This document shows positions 5,823 to 13,299 of a stretch of 20,153 nt of DNA, one piece after another. The position numbers were made by a program, and so were the translations under genes. Under the pieces are notes generated by a model. It saw only the letters and a program-made list of their open reading frames with translations. It did not search any database and had not been told where the DNA came from. The stretch spans positions 1-20,153 of the forward strand of contig JAQUMQ010000005.1 in the NCBI GenBank assembly GCA_028718045.1, written 5' to 3'. How positions within the stretch are numbered: the first letter of the stretch is position 1; every line of letters begins with the position of its first letter. Origin of the DNA: Actinomycetota bacterium. GTDB lineage: Bacteria; Actinomycetota; Humimicrobiia; Humimicrobiales; Humimicrobiaceae.

Positions 5823-6584
5823 TTAAGGATATCTGTAATGTCCTGTTATAACTTTATTCCCCAGTATATTTTCTTCCGTCGTAAAACCTGGATCTATATA
5901 ATTATATATTATCTTGGGGCTGCCATTCCTCGTTGTCGAATCGGAAACGATTCCTACATTATCGGAATATCCGTCTTTGTCCATATCAAAAAAAACAACA
6001 TCTCCGGGCAGCCAGGTACTTAAATTTTCGTCATCTGCCGCATCGAATATCGAAGTAAGGCCAGCTGCGTTTCTTTTAAAAAATACTTCCATGTTTTGTA
6101 TTCTTCTATAATCAATATCTATGTCAGGTACGTTTTGATTCCATATTGCTTTGACAGGGTACTCTTCAAAATTATTTGCAATATCTTCATTTATGATAGT
6201 TCTTAAATCAAATCCCGCCTCTTTAAAGGCTCTTGCAATTATATCGGTATTTAAAGCCCATTCCGGCGGAGGATCTCCTCCTTTGTAATAGTTCGGTTCG
6301 TTTGATCCCTCTGCGAATATGTTTTTTGCTTTAATTTCAAGCTGCTTTTTTGCACCAATCAGTATGTCTTTTGAATCATTGTTGCTATTATTGTTTTTGT
6401 CGGTCCTTACGGGCAACTCATCAAGATCGATAAGCCTAAATCTTGGGAGCATCTTTGATAAAGCCGTTGATGGCAAATACTTTTTTTTGAAGGTGAAATC
6501 ACCTGTACTTAATATTACCACAAACGTTATCAGCAGTATCAACAATACTATAATGAGAAATACGCCTCTAAATGATTTGTTCAT
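5823..6584 (-). CDS. DUF1287-like exported protein lacking the catalytic Cys/His
   Basis: 253 residues with one membrane anchor (about 8-26), a variable linker and a DUF1287 domain (about 95-253). Family landmarks are YYKGGDPPP, IIARAFKEAGFDLR, YRRIQNMEVFFKRN, WLPGDVVFFD and the terminal ITGHYRY. DUF1287 belongs to the papain-like NlpC/P60-type hydrolases. The usual CTD motif is NTD here (Asn112), the HIGIV histidine is Asn209 and the usual IHN is IYN (Tyr227), so cysteine-hydrolase activity is unlikely. Before Asn209 lies DMDKDGYSD (200-208), which fits a DxDxDGxxD calcium-loop pattern. It probably binds rather than cuts its ligand; wall binding is inferred. It begins 27 bp after the nuoN-like gene. 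Confidence 0.72.
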   Translation of the reverse strand: MNKSFRGVFLIIVLLILLITFVVILSTGDFTFKKKYLPSTALSKMLPRFRLIDLDELPVRTDKNNNSNNDSKDILIGAKKQLEIKAKNIFAEGSNEPNYYKGGDPPPEWALNTDIIARAFKEAGFDLRTIINEDIANNFEEYPVKAIWNQNVPDIDIDYRRIQNMEVFFKRNAAGLTSIFDAADDENLSTWLPGDVVFFDMDKDGYSDNVGIVSDSTTRNGSPKIIYNYIDPGFTTEENILGNKVITGHYRYP

Positions 6585-6611
6585 AATATAAGATTTAACA
6601 GTAAAATTTGA

Positions 6612-7604
6612 TTATTTCAAATTTTTGATAAAAATAGCCGGATTCGTTACTCTAAACCCAAGGAGGTTAGCATCAGGATTTAATATTTCCAACAAACCCA
6701 TGATTCCCAAAAACAAGGTAAGTAATATGAATATTCCAATTAAAACACAAAAAATTTTAGAAAAAATGATTTTACCGTCTGTCTCGACGTTTTCTTTATT
6801 TCCTTTCATGAACAAGACAACGGCAAGCCTTATATTCACTGCCGTAAAAGCAATAGTATAAATTATTATAACTACTGATACCAGCCATCCCTGCATCATA
6901 TCTATATTATTTACCCCCGAGCTGAAGCGATGATTAAAAACATCCAGAATAAAATCAAGGTAATATTTTTTTTCCAAACACCCTAAAAATCCAGGAATAC
7001 CTATCAGCGACAAAATTAAAATCAAAAAAGCAATTCCTATAAATTTATTTTTAAAAATAAGCGATTTTATGTTTTCGATAGAATCTTTAGCTTTTGCATT
7101 TTCGATAAAATTAGATATGAAAGTTAAAGGCAAAAAACAAAAAGATATCATTGAGAAGTTGAAAATGTTATGCCAACTTAAATTATCTTCTTTTATAAAT
7201 CCGGTTATGAGCATTAACATGTTGATAAAATAGCCCAATAATATCAATGTAAAAATGTAGCAAAATACTTTTCTTAAACTTTTTGTCTTAAGTCCCGCAA
7301 TTCCGGAGCCTATGGAGCTTACCAATAAAACTGCCGAAAGAATATATAAAATATATGAACCTGCTTTTAAATTTTTATTAAGAATCAATATTATGGGTGT
7401 GAATTTTAACAATGCGGCAATGCCTGCCGGAAAATAAAAAAGCCATAAAAAATAAAGAGACGTTGTTTCGGTTTTAAAGGCATAACTTATATACGGAGCT
7501 TGAAAAGGAAATATCCCAAGATATATAAAGAATGCAATCGAAATAATCATCAGGCTGAAAATGATATTAATGCCGCCGGATTCGATACTCTGAAGCAATT
7601 GCAA
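6612..7604 (-). pseudogene. NuoN-like antiporter subunit, 3' part after in-frame TAG
   Basis: This is the second part of one reading frame that starts at 8228; the frame runs unbroken from the TAG at 7656-7658 into it. Taken alone it could begin at the TTG at 7604 (330 residues), but no ribosome-binding site supports that. It carries the C-terminal half of a NuoN/MrpD-type membrane subunit: GIFPFQAPY (family GxxPFHxWxPDxY), AGIAALLKF, then LIGIPGFLGCLEKKYYL near residue 200, matching the conserved LxGIPPxxGFxGKxYLF of NuoN including the TM12 lysine. The TM8 lysine and the PFH histidine appear as Tyr and Gln. About eight membrane segments are visible. See the 5' part for the whole gene. Confidence 0.7.
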
Positions 7605-7655
7605 AAAATTTCTGACATCGGTTACACCGTATAAAATCGAAAAACCAAAAAAAAT

Positions 7656-7658
7656 CTA
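7656..7658 (-). other. In-frame TAG inside the nuoN-like gene
   Basis: Codons around it read TTC ATG GAA TAG ATT TTT TTT GGT. Residues before (RFFISFLVFME) and after (IFFGFSILYG) align without a gap to the NuoN segment K-Y-F-L-L-G-A-(x7)-Y-G-I-A-L-L-Y-G, so TAG replaces one hydrophobic residue of a transmembrane helix. It may be a nonsense mutation, a base-call error or a recoded codon. Confidence 0.75.
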
Positions 7659-8228
7659 TTCCATGAATACCAAGAATGATATGAAAAATCTTGTTATTCT
7701 TTTTACGATTTCCGATTGCAAAAACAGCATTTTATTTTCTTCTTTGGCATTACCGCCGGAAAAAATTCTGCTGTCATTCAAAATGGTGGTCAGCGCAAAA
7801 AATGAAATCAAAAAACAAGCAAAGCTAATGAAAAATGACATAAAACTTCTCGAAATGACCAATACCAACAAAGACACCACCGAAAAAAGAAATACGATGA
7901 CTATTTTTATATAATTGTCGTTTTTCCTCTCGAATATAAAAATCATGAAAAAACAAACGACGGCAAAATATAATATGAAAGCCGATAGGTTTATTTCAAA
8001 AATTCCGGACTTAAACAAATCATTGGAAAATTCCCCATTGGTCTTATAACCGTATATATTTATAAAAAAGGCTCCGATAAAAAATATCAATACCAGAATA
8101 AAGATAAAATTTCTTATCCATTTTCTTTGCGAAATACCAAAGAATAACAAAATAAAAATTCCAAGCACCAAAAAAATAAAAATTCCAAATGGATTTATTA
8201 TATTTGTGACATTTTTTAAAAAATCCAC
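7656..8228 (-). pseudogene. NuoN-like antiporter subunit, 5' part up to in-frame TAG
   Basis: The gene starts with GTG at 8228, two bases after the nuoK-like stop, with GGGAG about 9 bases upstream; an ATG at 8288 in the same frame lies inside the nuoK-like gene. This part gives 190 residues with about five hydrophobic helices, then TAG as codon 191. Without it the product would be 538 residues, near the size of NuoN. In complex I NuoN is an H+-translocating antiporter-like subunit. The TM5 glutamate (family GLELLSL) seems to be Cys in SFACFLISF. The TM7 lysine position is an Arg (TRFF). It is the only antiporter-like subunit of the cluster, sitting where L-M-N normally stand. Confidence 0.7.
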
Positions 8229-8229
8229 C

Positions 8230-8565
8230 TTATTTTTCTCCCAACCATTCTTCCATGGTAAAATAAAACAAATTATTTTCAAATTCAACTTTAGCGGTTT
8301 TAATATAGTTTAAGCTTGAATACAAATAAAAAATAATCACAAACTGAAAAATAAGTATCAAAAACATAGATATTATTACGAAAGATAAAATAGGTACCGA
8401 ATTTTCATACAATATCTGAGAAAAGCTAAGAAAATTTATTACTGAAGATAAGGCAATAAACTGGGCTGATACCATCATGGCCGTGATGTTTTTAAAATAA
8501 AAAGCTCCGAATATGCCGATAATGCACAATGCAAAGCTTACATAAAATATGAATGCTAAATTCAA
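8230..8565 (-). CDS. NuoK-like small membrane subunit
   Basis: 111 residues with three transmembrane helices (about 4-22, 28-50, 58-82) and a polar tail, the topology and length of NuoK (MrpC family). NuoK normally carries two glutamates in TM2 and TM3 that are part of the proton path. Aligned by eye, TM2 reads VSAQFIALSSVINF where the family has GLELMLNAVNL, placing Gln for Glu, and TM3 (SFVIISMFLILIFQFVII) has no acidic residue. Position between the J- and N-like genes is the main reason for the call. The likely start is TTG at 8565, one base after the nuoJ-like stop; it ends right before the nuoN-like GTG. Confidence 0.65.
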   Translation of the reverse strand: MNLAFIFYVSFALCIIGIFGAFYFKNITAMMVSAQFIALSSVINFLSFSQILYENSVPILSFVIISMFLILIFQFVIIFYLYSSLNYIKTAKVEFENNLFYFTMEEWLGEK

Positions 8566-8566
8566 A

Positions 8567-9157
8567 TCACTGCTTCTTTCTAATCAACAATATTGAAATA
8601 ACCCACAAAAATAAGATAAATATAAGTAAAATCACGATAAAAACAAGAATCCCGTAATTGAAAAAAATATCGTTTGCGATATTAATAAAGCCTGCCAACA
8701 TTATAGACTTCTCGGCATTAAATTTTGCGGTATAATCTCCGCTGAATTTTACGAATAAAAATATTAAACCTGCGCTAAACAACACGGGCATTACAAAACG
8801 TGAGTAAACATTTATTGCTTCCCCCCTTAACGATTGTCGCTTGCTTATTCCGGTCTTCGTATTGCCGTCCCTGCCAATGTTTTCGTCATTAACGATTTCC
8901 GAACTATAGGCTTCGGATTGAAGGCTATATAAAAAAAGGATAAGCATAAATAAAGCCATCGGAATAAAAAGCAAAAAAAAGAGCTCCCCAAAATATAAAG
9001 TCAAATCAAAAACCTGGACAAATAAAATGAACAGAAATAAAAAAACAAACTTTTTCCCGATGCCTTTGATTATCAACGACAACAAAGCAAATACTATTAT
9101 TGCCGCCAAGATGAAGTACTGAAAATTTTTTATGATAATTATATTTGTTATATTCAT
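8567..9157 (-). CDS. NuoJ-like membrane subunit
   Basis: 196 residues with two hydrophobic blocks (about 11-82 with three helices, 120-138 and 163-192 with one each), split by a polar loop near residues 83-118. The layout of five helices with a loop fits NuoJ, a fast-evolving complex I membrane subunit, but the sequence itself shows no diagnostic motif. The call rests on topology and on the I-J-K gene order. The start region is unusual: GTTATATTCATAT is repeated in tandem (9147-9159 and 9161-9173, plus-strand reading), and the upstream copy supplies a five-codon mini-ORF whose TGA overlaps this ATG. Confidence 0.55.
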   Translation of the reverse strand: MNITNIIIIKNFQYFILAAIIVFALLSLIIKGIGKKFVFLFLFILFVQVFDLTLYFGELFFLLFIPMALFMLILFLYSLQSEAYSSEIVNDENIGRDGNTKTGISKRQSLRGEAINVYSRFVMPVLFSAGLIFLFVKFSGDYTAKFNAEKSIMLAGFINIANDIFFNYGILVFIVILLIFILFLWVISILLIRKKQ

Positions 9158-9173
9158 ATCGTTATATTCATAT
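9147..9173 (-). repeat. 14-bp tandem duplication creating a mini-ORF before the nuoJ-like gene
   Basis: Two copies of GTTATATTCATAT with a 14-bp period. On the minus strand the upstream copy gives ATG AAT ATA ACG ATA TGA (9171-9154), and that TGA overlaps the nuoJ-like ATG (9157-9155) as ATGA. This may couple re-initiation; no ribosome-binding site is visible for either start. Confidence 0.5.
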
Positions 9174-9215
9174 ATTTGTCATGCCAATATCACAAACATT
9201 ATTACAATCATAGTA

Positions 9216-9644
9216 TTATTTTATCCAAAAATCCCTTACCGCATGCTCTGCCTGTTTTATCAAATCAAGTTTTTCCAGCTTTAGGTTTACGATATCATAC
9301 TCTGCCATTTGATACTTGTAGGATTGTTCGATAGCATGAATTTTACATGCTTCAACACAGTTGCCGCAAAAGCTGCACAAACCAAGATCCAAGCAAAACT
9401 CATCGAGATAGTAGCTGCCATCCTTGTATTCTTTCCTAATACTTATGCAATTTTGCGGGCAAGCTTTTCCACAGTCACCGCATCCGTTGCATATAATCTC
9501 AAGAGTATCAAAATTAAGTTTCAATCTTGGCTGCCCTCTGCTACTTTCGTTTACGATTATTTTTTCTCTCGGATATAGAACAGTTCTTGGTTTCCTGAAT
9601 AAGTTACCGAAGTTGATAAAAAAATTTTTAATTATTCTTAACAT
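9216..9644 (-). CDS. NuoI-like protein with two 4Fe-4S clusters
   Basis: 142 residues. An N-terminal amphipathic stretch (1-20) typical of NuoI lies on the membrane. Two complete cluster motifs follow: CNGCGDCGKACP (about 52-63) and CSFCGNCVEACK (about 90-101), both CxxCxxCxxxC; the second has Lys where Pro is usual. Such subunits pass electrons through clusters N6a and N6b to the NuoB cluster. Because NuoE, F and G are missing here, electrons would have to come directly from ferredoxin or another soluble carrier, an inference. It is the best conserved of the small subunits, so the redox chain seems to be under selection. Confidence 0.9.
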   Translation of the reverse strand: MLRIIKNFFINFGNLFRKPRTVLYPREKIIVNESSRGQPRLKLNFDTLEIICNGCGDCGKACPQNCISIRKEYKDGSYYLDEFCLDLGLCSFCGNCVEACKIHAIEQSYKYQMAEYDIVNLKLEKLDLIKQAEHAVRDFWIK

Positions 9645-9668
9645 ATTTTAAAAAATAAACTTAAGCAA

Positions 9669-10604
9669 TTATATGATAAAATAAACATTTCTTAATATAC
9701 AAAAAACAACAGTAATTATAAGGTTTAAAATCGATAATGGCAGCAATAATTTATAAATCGAGTTTATCAATTTATTAACTCCGTGAATATTGGAAATCGA
9801 TCTTTCGAATAATACAAGAAATATAAAAACTAAATAAAATTTAATGCCCACCATTATTTCTCCTCTGATTGAATAAAACTTTTGCCATCCCCCTAAATAC
9901 AAGATATTGGTAAGAACGATCAGAAAAAATAGTATCAGATAGCCTGACAACCTTTCAATCAGTTTTGATATTCCTTCTCCTTCCTTGCTTACGTTATCGA
10001 AATATAAAAATTGGTTATGTTCCGATAAGTTCATAAGCTTTATCTGAAGAAGCATGGAAATAAAAAACACCAAAAATCCCACAGGCTGATAAATAATATT
10101 CCAGCATTGATACTGCGAATTTACTATAACATTAAAATCGAGACTTTTGCTTAATATAACGATTGATATTATGGAAAATAACATAGGAATTATCAGGGAA
10201 AACATCTGGGTCATCTTTCTCAAAAAATCTCCCATGATAAAATTATATTTTGTGTAGGATACGGAGAATATTTTAAAAACTAAAATCAATATATAAAATA
10301 CCAAAGCAATTAAAATACCATAATCCAGATTGATTATCACAAGATTAAGCGTAATAGGAACGACAGACCACAAAAGAATCAGGAAAACAAAAATCAATAT
10401 ATCCCAAATCGAAAAAGAAAATCTCTTGGATAAATATTTTAAGGAATTTGAATACGGAAAAACAAGTTCTCCTATTTTATATCCTTTATAGCCTCTTCTT
10501 AACTCAATTCTTGAAACGATCTTGGTATTCAAAAAAGAAACTATATATAGGTTTATGCCTAAAACCAGCATCACATATAAAATTTTTTTTATCAAAATTA
10601 CCAT
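9669..10604 (-). CDS. NuoH-like membrane subunit, degenerate quinone-site loop
   Basis: 311 residues with about eight transmembrane helices. NuoH landmarks remain in weakened form: FLRKMTQMFSLIIPM (family LRAAAQxISYE), the VNSQYQCWNII/QPVGFLVFFISMLLQ segment, TNILYLGGWQ (family LFLGGW) and KLLLPLSILNLI at the end. The family loop ENRxPFDLPEAESELVAG, which lines the quinone chamber, is reduced to NLSEHNQFLYFDNVSKEGEG, and the Tyr-Glu of ISYE is Leu-Ile. By family role NuoH anchors the peripheral arm and forms the E-channel; with these changes normal quinone reduction is doubtful. ATG at 10604 follows the nuoCD-like stop by 27 bp. Confidence 0.78.
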   Translation of the reverse strand: MVILIKKILYVMLVLGINLYIVSFLNTKIVSRIELRRGYKGYKIGELVFPYSNSLKYLSKRFSFSIWDILIFVFLILLWSVVPITLNLVIINLDYGILIALVFYILILVFKIFSVSYTKYNFIMGDFLRKMTQMFSLIIPMLFSIISIVILSKSLDFNVIVNSQYQCWNIIYQPVGFLVFFISMLLQIKLMNLSEHNQFLYFDNVSKEGEGISKLIERLSGYLILFFLIVLTNILYLGGWQKFYSIRGEIMVGIKFYLVFIFLVLFERSISNIHGVNKLINSIYKLLLPLSILNLIITVVFCILRNVYFII

Positions 10605-10631
10605 ATACGGTTATTCCTGTTAAAATTATGA

Positions 10632-12131
10632 TTAATACATTTCGGGACTTTCGATGCCAAAACTCGAAACAACCGGCAGTAAATCATCGGCACTAAAACC
10701 AATCAATGCCATCTCGCATGCAATCATGTTATTTTTTGTCGGCCCTATCGGAATGATCTGAATGTCCTTGTTTTCTCTTATCTCGATGAACATTTTAAAA
10801 ATCCCGTGAGGACATTCGACGGTAGAAATAACCTTCGATGGAATAAGATCGAGATTCTCCGGATTAATCATTTTCCCTACCGCACCCAATGGCATCGTTC
10901 CGATTACCGCACTTATTATTTTCAAAGACTGATACATCTCTTTAAACCTGATAAATATCCTGTCAAGACTATCGCCGGATCTTCCCAGAGGAACCGTGAA
11001 AGCAAAATCCCTGTACAGCAAATAATTATCGCTTTTCCGTAAATCAAATCTTATTCCGGAAGCTCTTAAATTAGGACCTGTAAGCCCTATCGTTTTTGCT
11101 TTTTTGTTATCTATAATTCCTTTGTTTCTTAATCTTTCAAGTACGACAACATCGCTTGAAAATAAATCTTCTATCTTTCTTAGGTTCTTATAAAGTTGCG
11201 GAATAAGTTTGTAAAGTAAGTCAAGGGTACTCTCTTCGATATCCTTGCTTACGCCACCTATCCTTATAAAATTAGGTATGATTCTCGAACCTGTAATTAT
11301 TTCAATAACATTTAATACTTTCTCCCTTTCCATCAACGTATAATTAAAGATAGTCATATTTTTTAAAATCATGCTCATGCTTATGATATAAGAAAGATGG
11401 CATGCCAATCTAAATAATTCGCACAGCAGCATCCTTATATAAACGGCTCTTTTCGGCAATTTTATCTGAAGAAGATTTTCTATGCCGAGACAGAAACATA
11501 ATTCCGGATAGATTCCTGCTTTATAATCAAGATTATTCACCATGGATATAATCTTGTTTATCTCTTTGCAATTAAAAACAATATCGGCATTATAACGACT
11601 GATTTCATCACAAATATAAGCATTTTTTATCAGATCTTTATTTAACGAAACATAAAGATCAAAGGTATCCAAAGTTTCGGGAATCTGGCTGAAAACAATC
11701 AAGTCATTATTTATATCTTTGATATAATCTCTGTTTGAATAATATGGCGAAAACTTAAAAATTTTTTTCAGTAAACCTATCGCATCATTTAAATCGAAAT
11801 TCAAATACGACACACTGTTTCTTATTTTTATATTCAATGTTATGGATTTTTCATATGAGAACAATACGATAAGCAAAAAATTGCTTGATTTCCTATATTT
11901 TATCGAACTTAATACATCGAAGTTAAAATCCGGATTATTTTTAAGGCTTTCCAGAACATCGGGCAAGTCTTCGTAATTTAATTCAAAAAATATATCTTTT
12001 CCAAAATTGTAAATAATGTCGATTTTATTTCCAAAGTAAAAATTTAGATTTTTTTCTGTGTTTTCGGCAAAACTGCCTAATATCTCTTCTTTTTTATCTT
12101 TTATCTCTTTACTCATAATTTTTATATGCAA
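10632..12131 (-). CDS. NuoC-NuoD fused catalytic subunit, divergent
   Basis: 499 residues. Residues about 1-140 are a weak NuoC-like domain; the remainder is NuoD-like with well-kept segments LPKRAVYIRMLLCELFRLACH, MEREKVLNVIEIITGSR, RIGGV, GLTGPNLRASGIRFDLRK and GDSLDRIFIRFKEMYQSLKII. The quinone-binding HPSTHG loop reads QIPETLD followed by TFDLYVSL, so both histidines are gone. The site of the first NiFe cysteine pair reads YPELCFCLGIE and the C-terminus (SFGIESPEMY) has no cysteine, so no NiFe centre can be held and it is not a hydrogenase. The start is TTG at 12131 or ATG at 12116; neither has a ribosome-binding site. Confidence 0.85.
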   Translation of the reverse strand: MHIKIMSKEIKDKKEEILGSFAENTEKNLNFYFGNKIDIIYNFGKDIFFELNYEDLPDVLESLKNNPDFNFDVLSSIKYRKSSNFLLIVLFSYEKSITLNIKIRNSVSYLNFDLNDAIGLLKKIFKFSPYYSNRDYIKDINNDLIVFSQIPETLDTFDLYVSLNKDLIKNAYICDEISRYNADIVFNCKEINKIISMVNNLDYKAGIYPELCFCLGIENLLQIKLPKRAVYIRMLLCELFRLACHLSYIISMSMILKNMTIFNYTLMEREKVLNVIEIITGSRIIPNFIRIGGVSKDIEESTLDLLYKLIPQLYKNLRKIEDLFSSDVVVLERLRNKGIIDNKKAKTIGLTGPNLRASGIRFDLRKSDNYLLYRDFAFTVPLGRSGDSLDRIFIRFKEMYQSLKIISAVIGTMPLGAVGKMINPENLDLIPSKVISTVECPHGIFKMFIEIRENKDIQIIPIGPTKNNMIACEMALIGFSADDLLPVVSSFGIESPEMY

Positions 12132-12188
12132 AAATAAATCTGAACCGGTTTTTTATTATGGTTGCCACAATTCTTTCAACTTAAAAAC

Positions 12189-12593
12189 TCATGGTTTTTC
12201 AATCAGCCTTAAAATAGAATAAATAAAAGCTTCGGGCCTTGGCGGACAACCCGGAACGTATACATCAACTTTTATTCTTTTTTTAAATTCATACAACATA
12301 TCGTTCTTTTCTGATTCAGCATAACTTAAGCTTTCCAAGGCACACTTGCCCAAAGCGATAACTTTCTTTGGCTGAACCATTTGGTTATAAACATTGATGA
12401 CTTTCCGCAATCCTTTTCCGTTATAAAAACCCTGAAACACAAGAACATCCGCATCTTCGGGATAGCTTACAAAAGAAATTCCAAATCTGCTGATGTCATA
12501 AACAGGTCCCACCGAAGCCAAAATTTCTTGTTTACAGCATCCGTAACCTGCAACATACATGTTTAAATTGCTTTTTATTAAAAAATTGCTCAA
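12189..12593 (-). CDS. NuoB-like subunit carrying the terminal 4Fe-4S cluster
   Basis: 134 residues. All four N2-type cysteines are present: adjacent Cys19-Cys20 (GYGCCKQEI), Cys84 (ALGKCAL) and Cys116 (VPGCPPRPE). The adjacent CC pair is the complex I form; group-4 hydrogenases have CxxC instead. This subunit would receive electrons from the NuoI-like protein and pass them to the substrate at the interface with the NuoD-like subunit. The start is probably TTG at 12593, with AGAAAG just upstream; ATG at 12560 is the alternative and would place the CC pair very near the N-terminus. It begins 11 bp after the nuoA-like stop. Confidence 0.9.
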   Translation of the reverse strand: MSNFLIKSNLNMYVAGYGCCKQEILASVGPVYDISRFGISFVSYPEDADVLVFQGFYNGKGLRKVINVYNQMVQPKKVIALGKCALESLSYAESEKNDMLYEFKKRIKVDVYVPGCPPRPEAFIYSILRLIEKP

Positions 12594-12604
12594 TACTTTC
12601 TTCT

Positions 12605-13030
12605 TTATTTAAAAATTTTCGATTTAACGATGTAAATTGAAGCCGAAATCATAAATATCAAAACAAAAATTATGAAAAACAAACTGAGTTTTAATTTTAC
12701 CAATTCCTTGAAAACCAAAAAAAACAAAGACAGCAATACGAAAATCAAAAACATCAGAAAAAAGAAACTTATTGCAGCTAAATTGGTAAGAATATTTGGA
12801 TCTTTGTTTAATATTACCGTTTTATTCGGCATAGCCAACTTATTATGCATATTTTTTTTGTCTTTTAAGTCCCCGTGATCTTCATGAAGGTTGCCATTGC
12901 TTCTGGCATCAGCTCTCGTAAGAATTCTTGATATGACAAAAATCAAAAGAAACAAGAATAAGGCTATTAAAATCATTATTCCTAATGAAGCTAAATTTGA
13001 AATGTAAGAAGCAATAGATTGTTCAGGCAT
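12605..13030 (-). CDS. NuoA-like membrane subunit, first gene of the cluster
   Basis: 141 residues with three transmembrane helices (about 13-36, 84-106, 112-135) and a long charged loop (37-80), the topology of NuoA. The usual loop motif around PYECG is not recognisable, so the assignment rests on topology, length and position just before nuoB. The ATG has AAGGA a few bases upstream. About 270 bp of AT-rich sequence separates it from the divergent PerM-like gene and must hold the promoter of the whole minus-strand cluster. Confidence 0.55.
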   Translation of the reverse strand: MPEQSIASYISNLASLGIMILIALFLFLLIFVISRILTRADARSNGNLHEDHGDLKDKKNMHNKLAMPNKTVILNKDPNILTNLAAISFFFLMFLIFVLLSLFFLVFKELVKLKLSLFFIIFVLIFMISASIYIVKSKIFK

Positions 13031-13182
13031 ATTTCCTTAAAATCAATTACAATATAAAATACCGCTTTTAAAATTTACCATAATTAACAATTGACTTCAA
13101 ATAAATATTATTAAATTAGGTATTAAATAATAACTCATATGCATTATTAGGGCAAATCATACTTGCTTATCGATTGTTAAAA

Positions 13183-13211
13183 TTGTAATTAAACTTTTTT
13201 ATTTATATAAT
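13183..13211 (+). promoter_or_regulatory. Promoter of the PerM-like gene
   Basis: TTGTAA (13183-13188), a 17-bp spacer and TATAAT (13206-13211) lie in the divergent gap 13031-13299. The predicted start is near 13218, giving a leader of about 80 bases. No clear minus-strand promoter for the complex I-like cluster was singled out in the same gap. Confidence 0.5.
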
Positions 13212-13299
13212 TCTTCTAAATAAAATATTTTATCGAGGTAATTAAAATATCGAAATACCGTAAATATTTATTTAAAAATTTTAAATTCCAACCATAAAA

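Noticed and set aside
7656..7658. Firm claim of pyrrolysine at the TAG
   Set aside because: No pyl gene is in the window, TAG is used as a normal stop in at least three neighbours, and the site is a buried hydrophobic helix position, so mutation or error is at least as likely.
7656..8288. Start of the nuoN-like gene at ATG 8288
   Set aside because: The first 20 codons lie inside the nuoK-like gene, while GTG 8228 follows that gene's stop directly and has GGGAG at a suitable distance.
6612..13030. Group-4 NiFe hydrogenase (Ech/Mbh/Hyf type)
   Set aside because: The large subunit lacks both CxxC NiFe-binding pairs and the small subunit has the adjacent CC of complex I rather than CxxC, so a hydrogenase is not supported.
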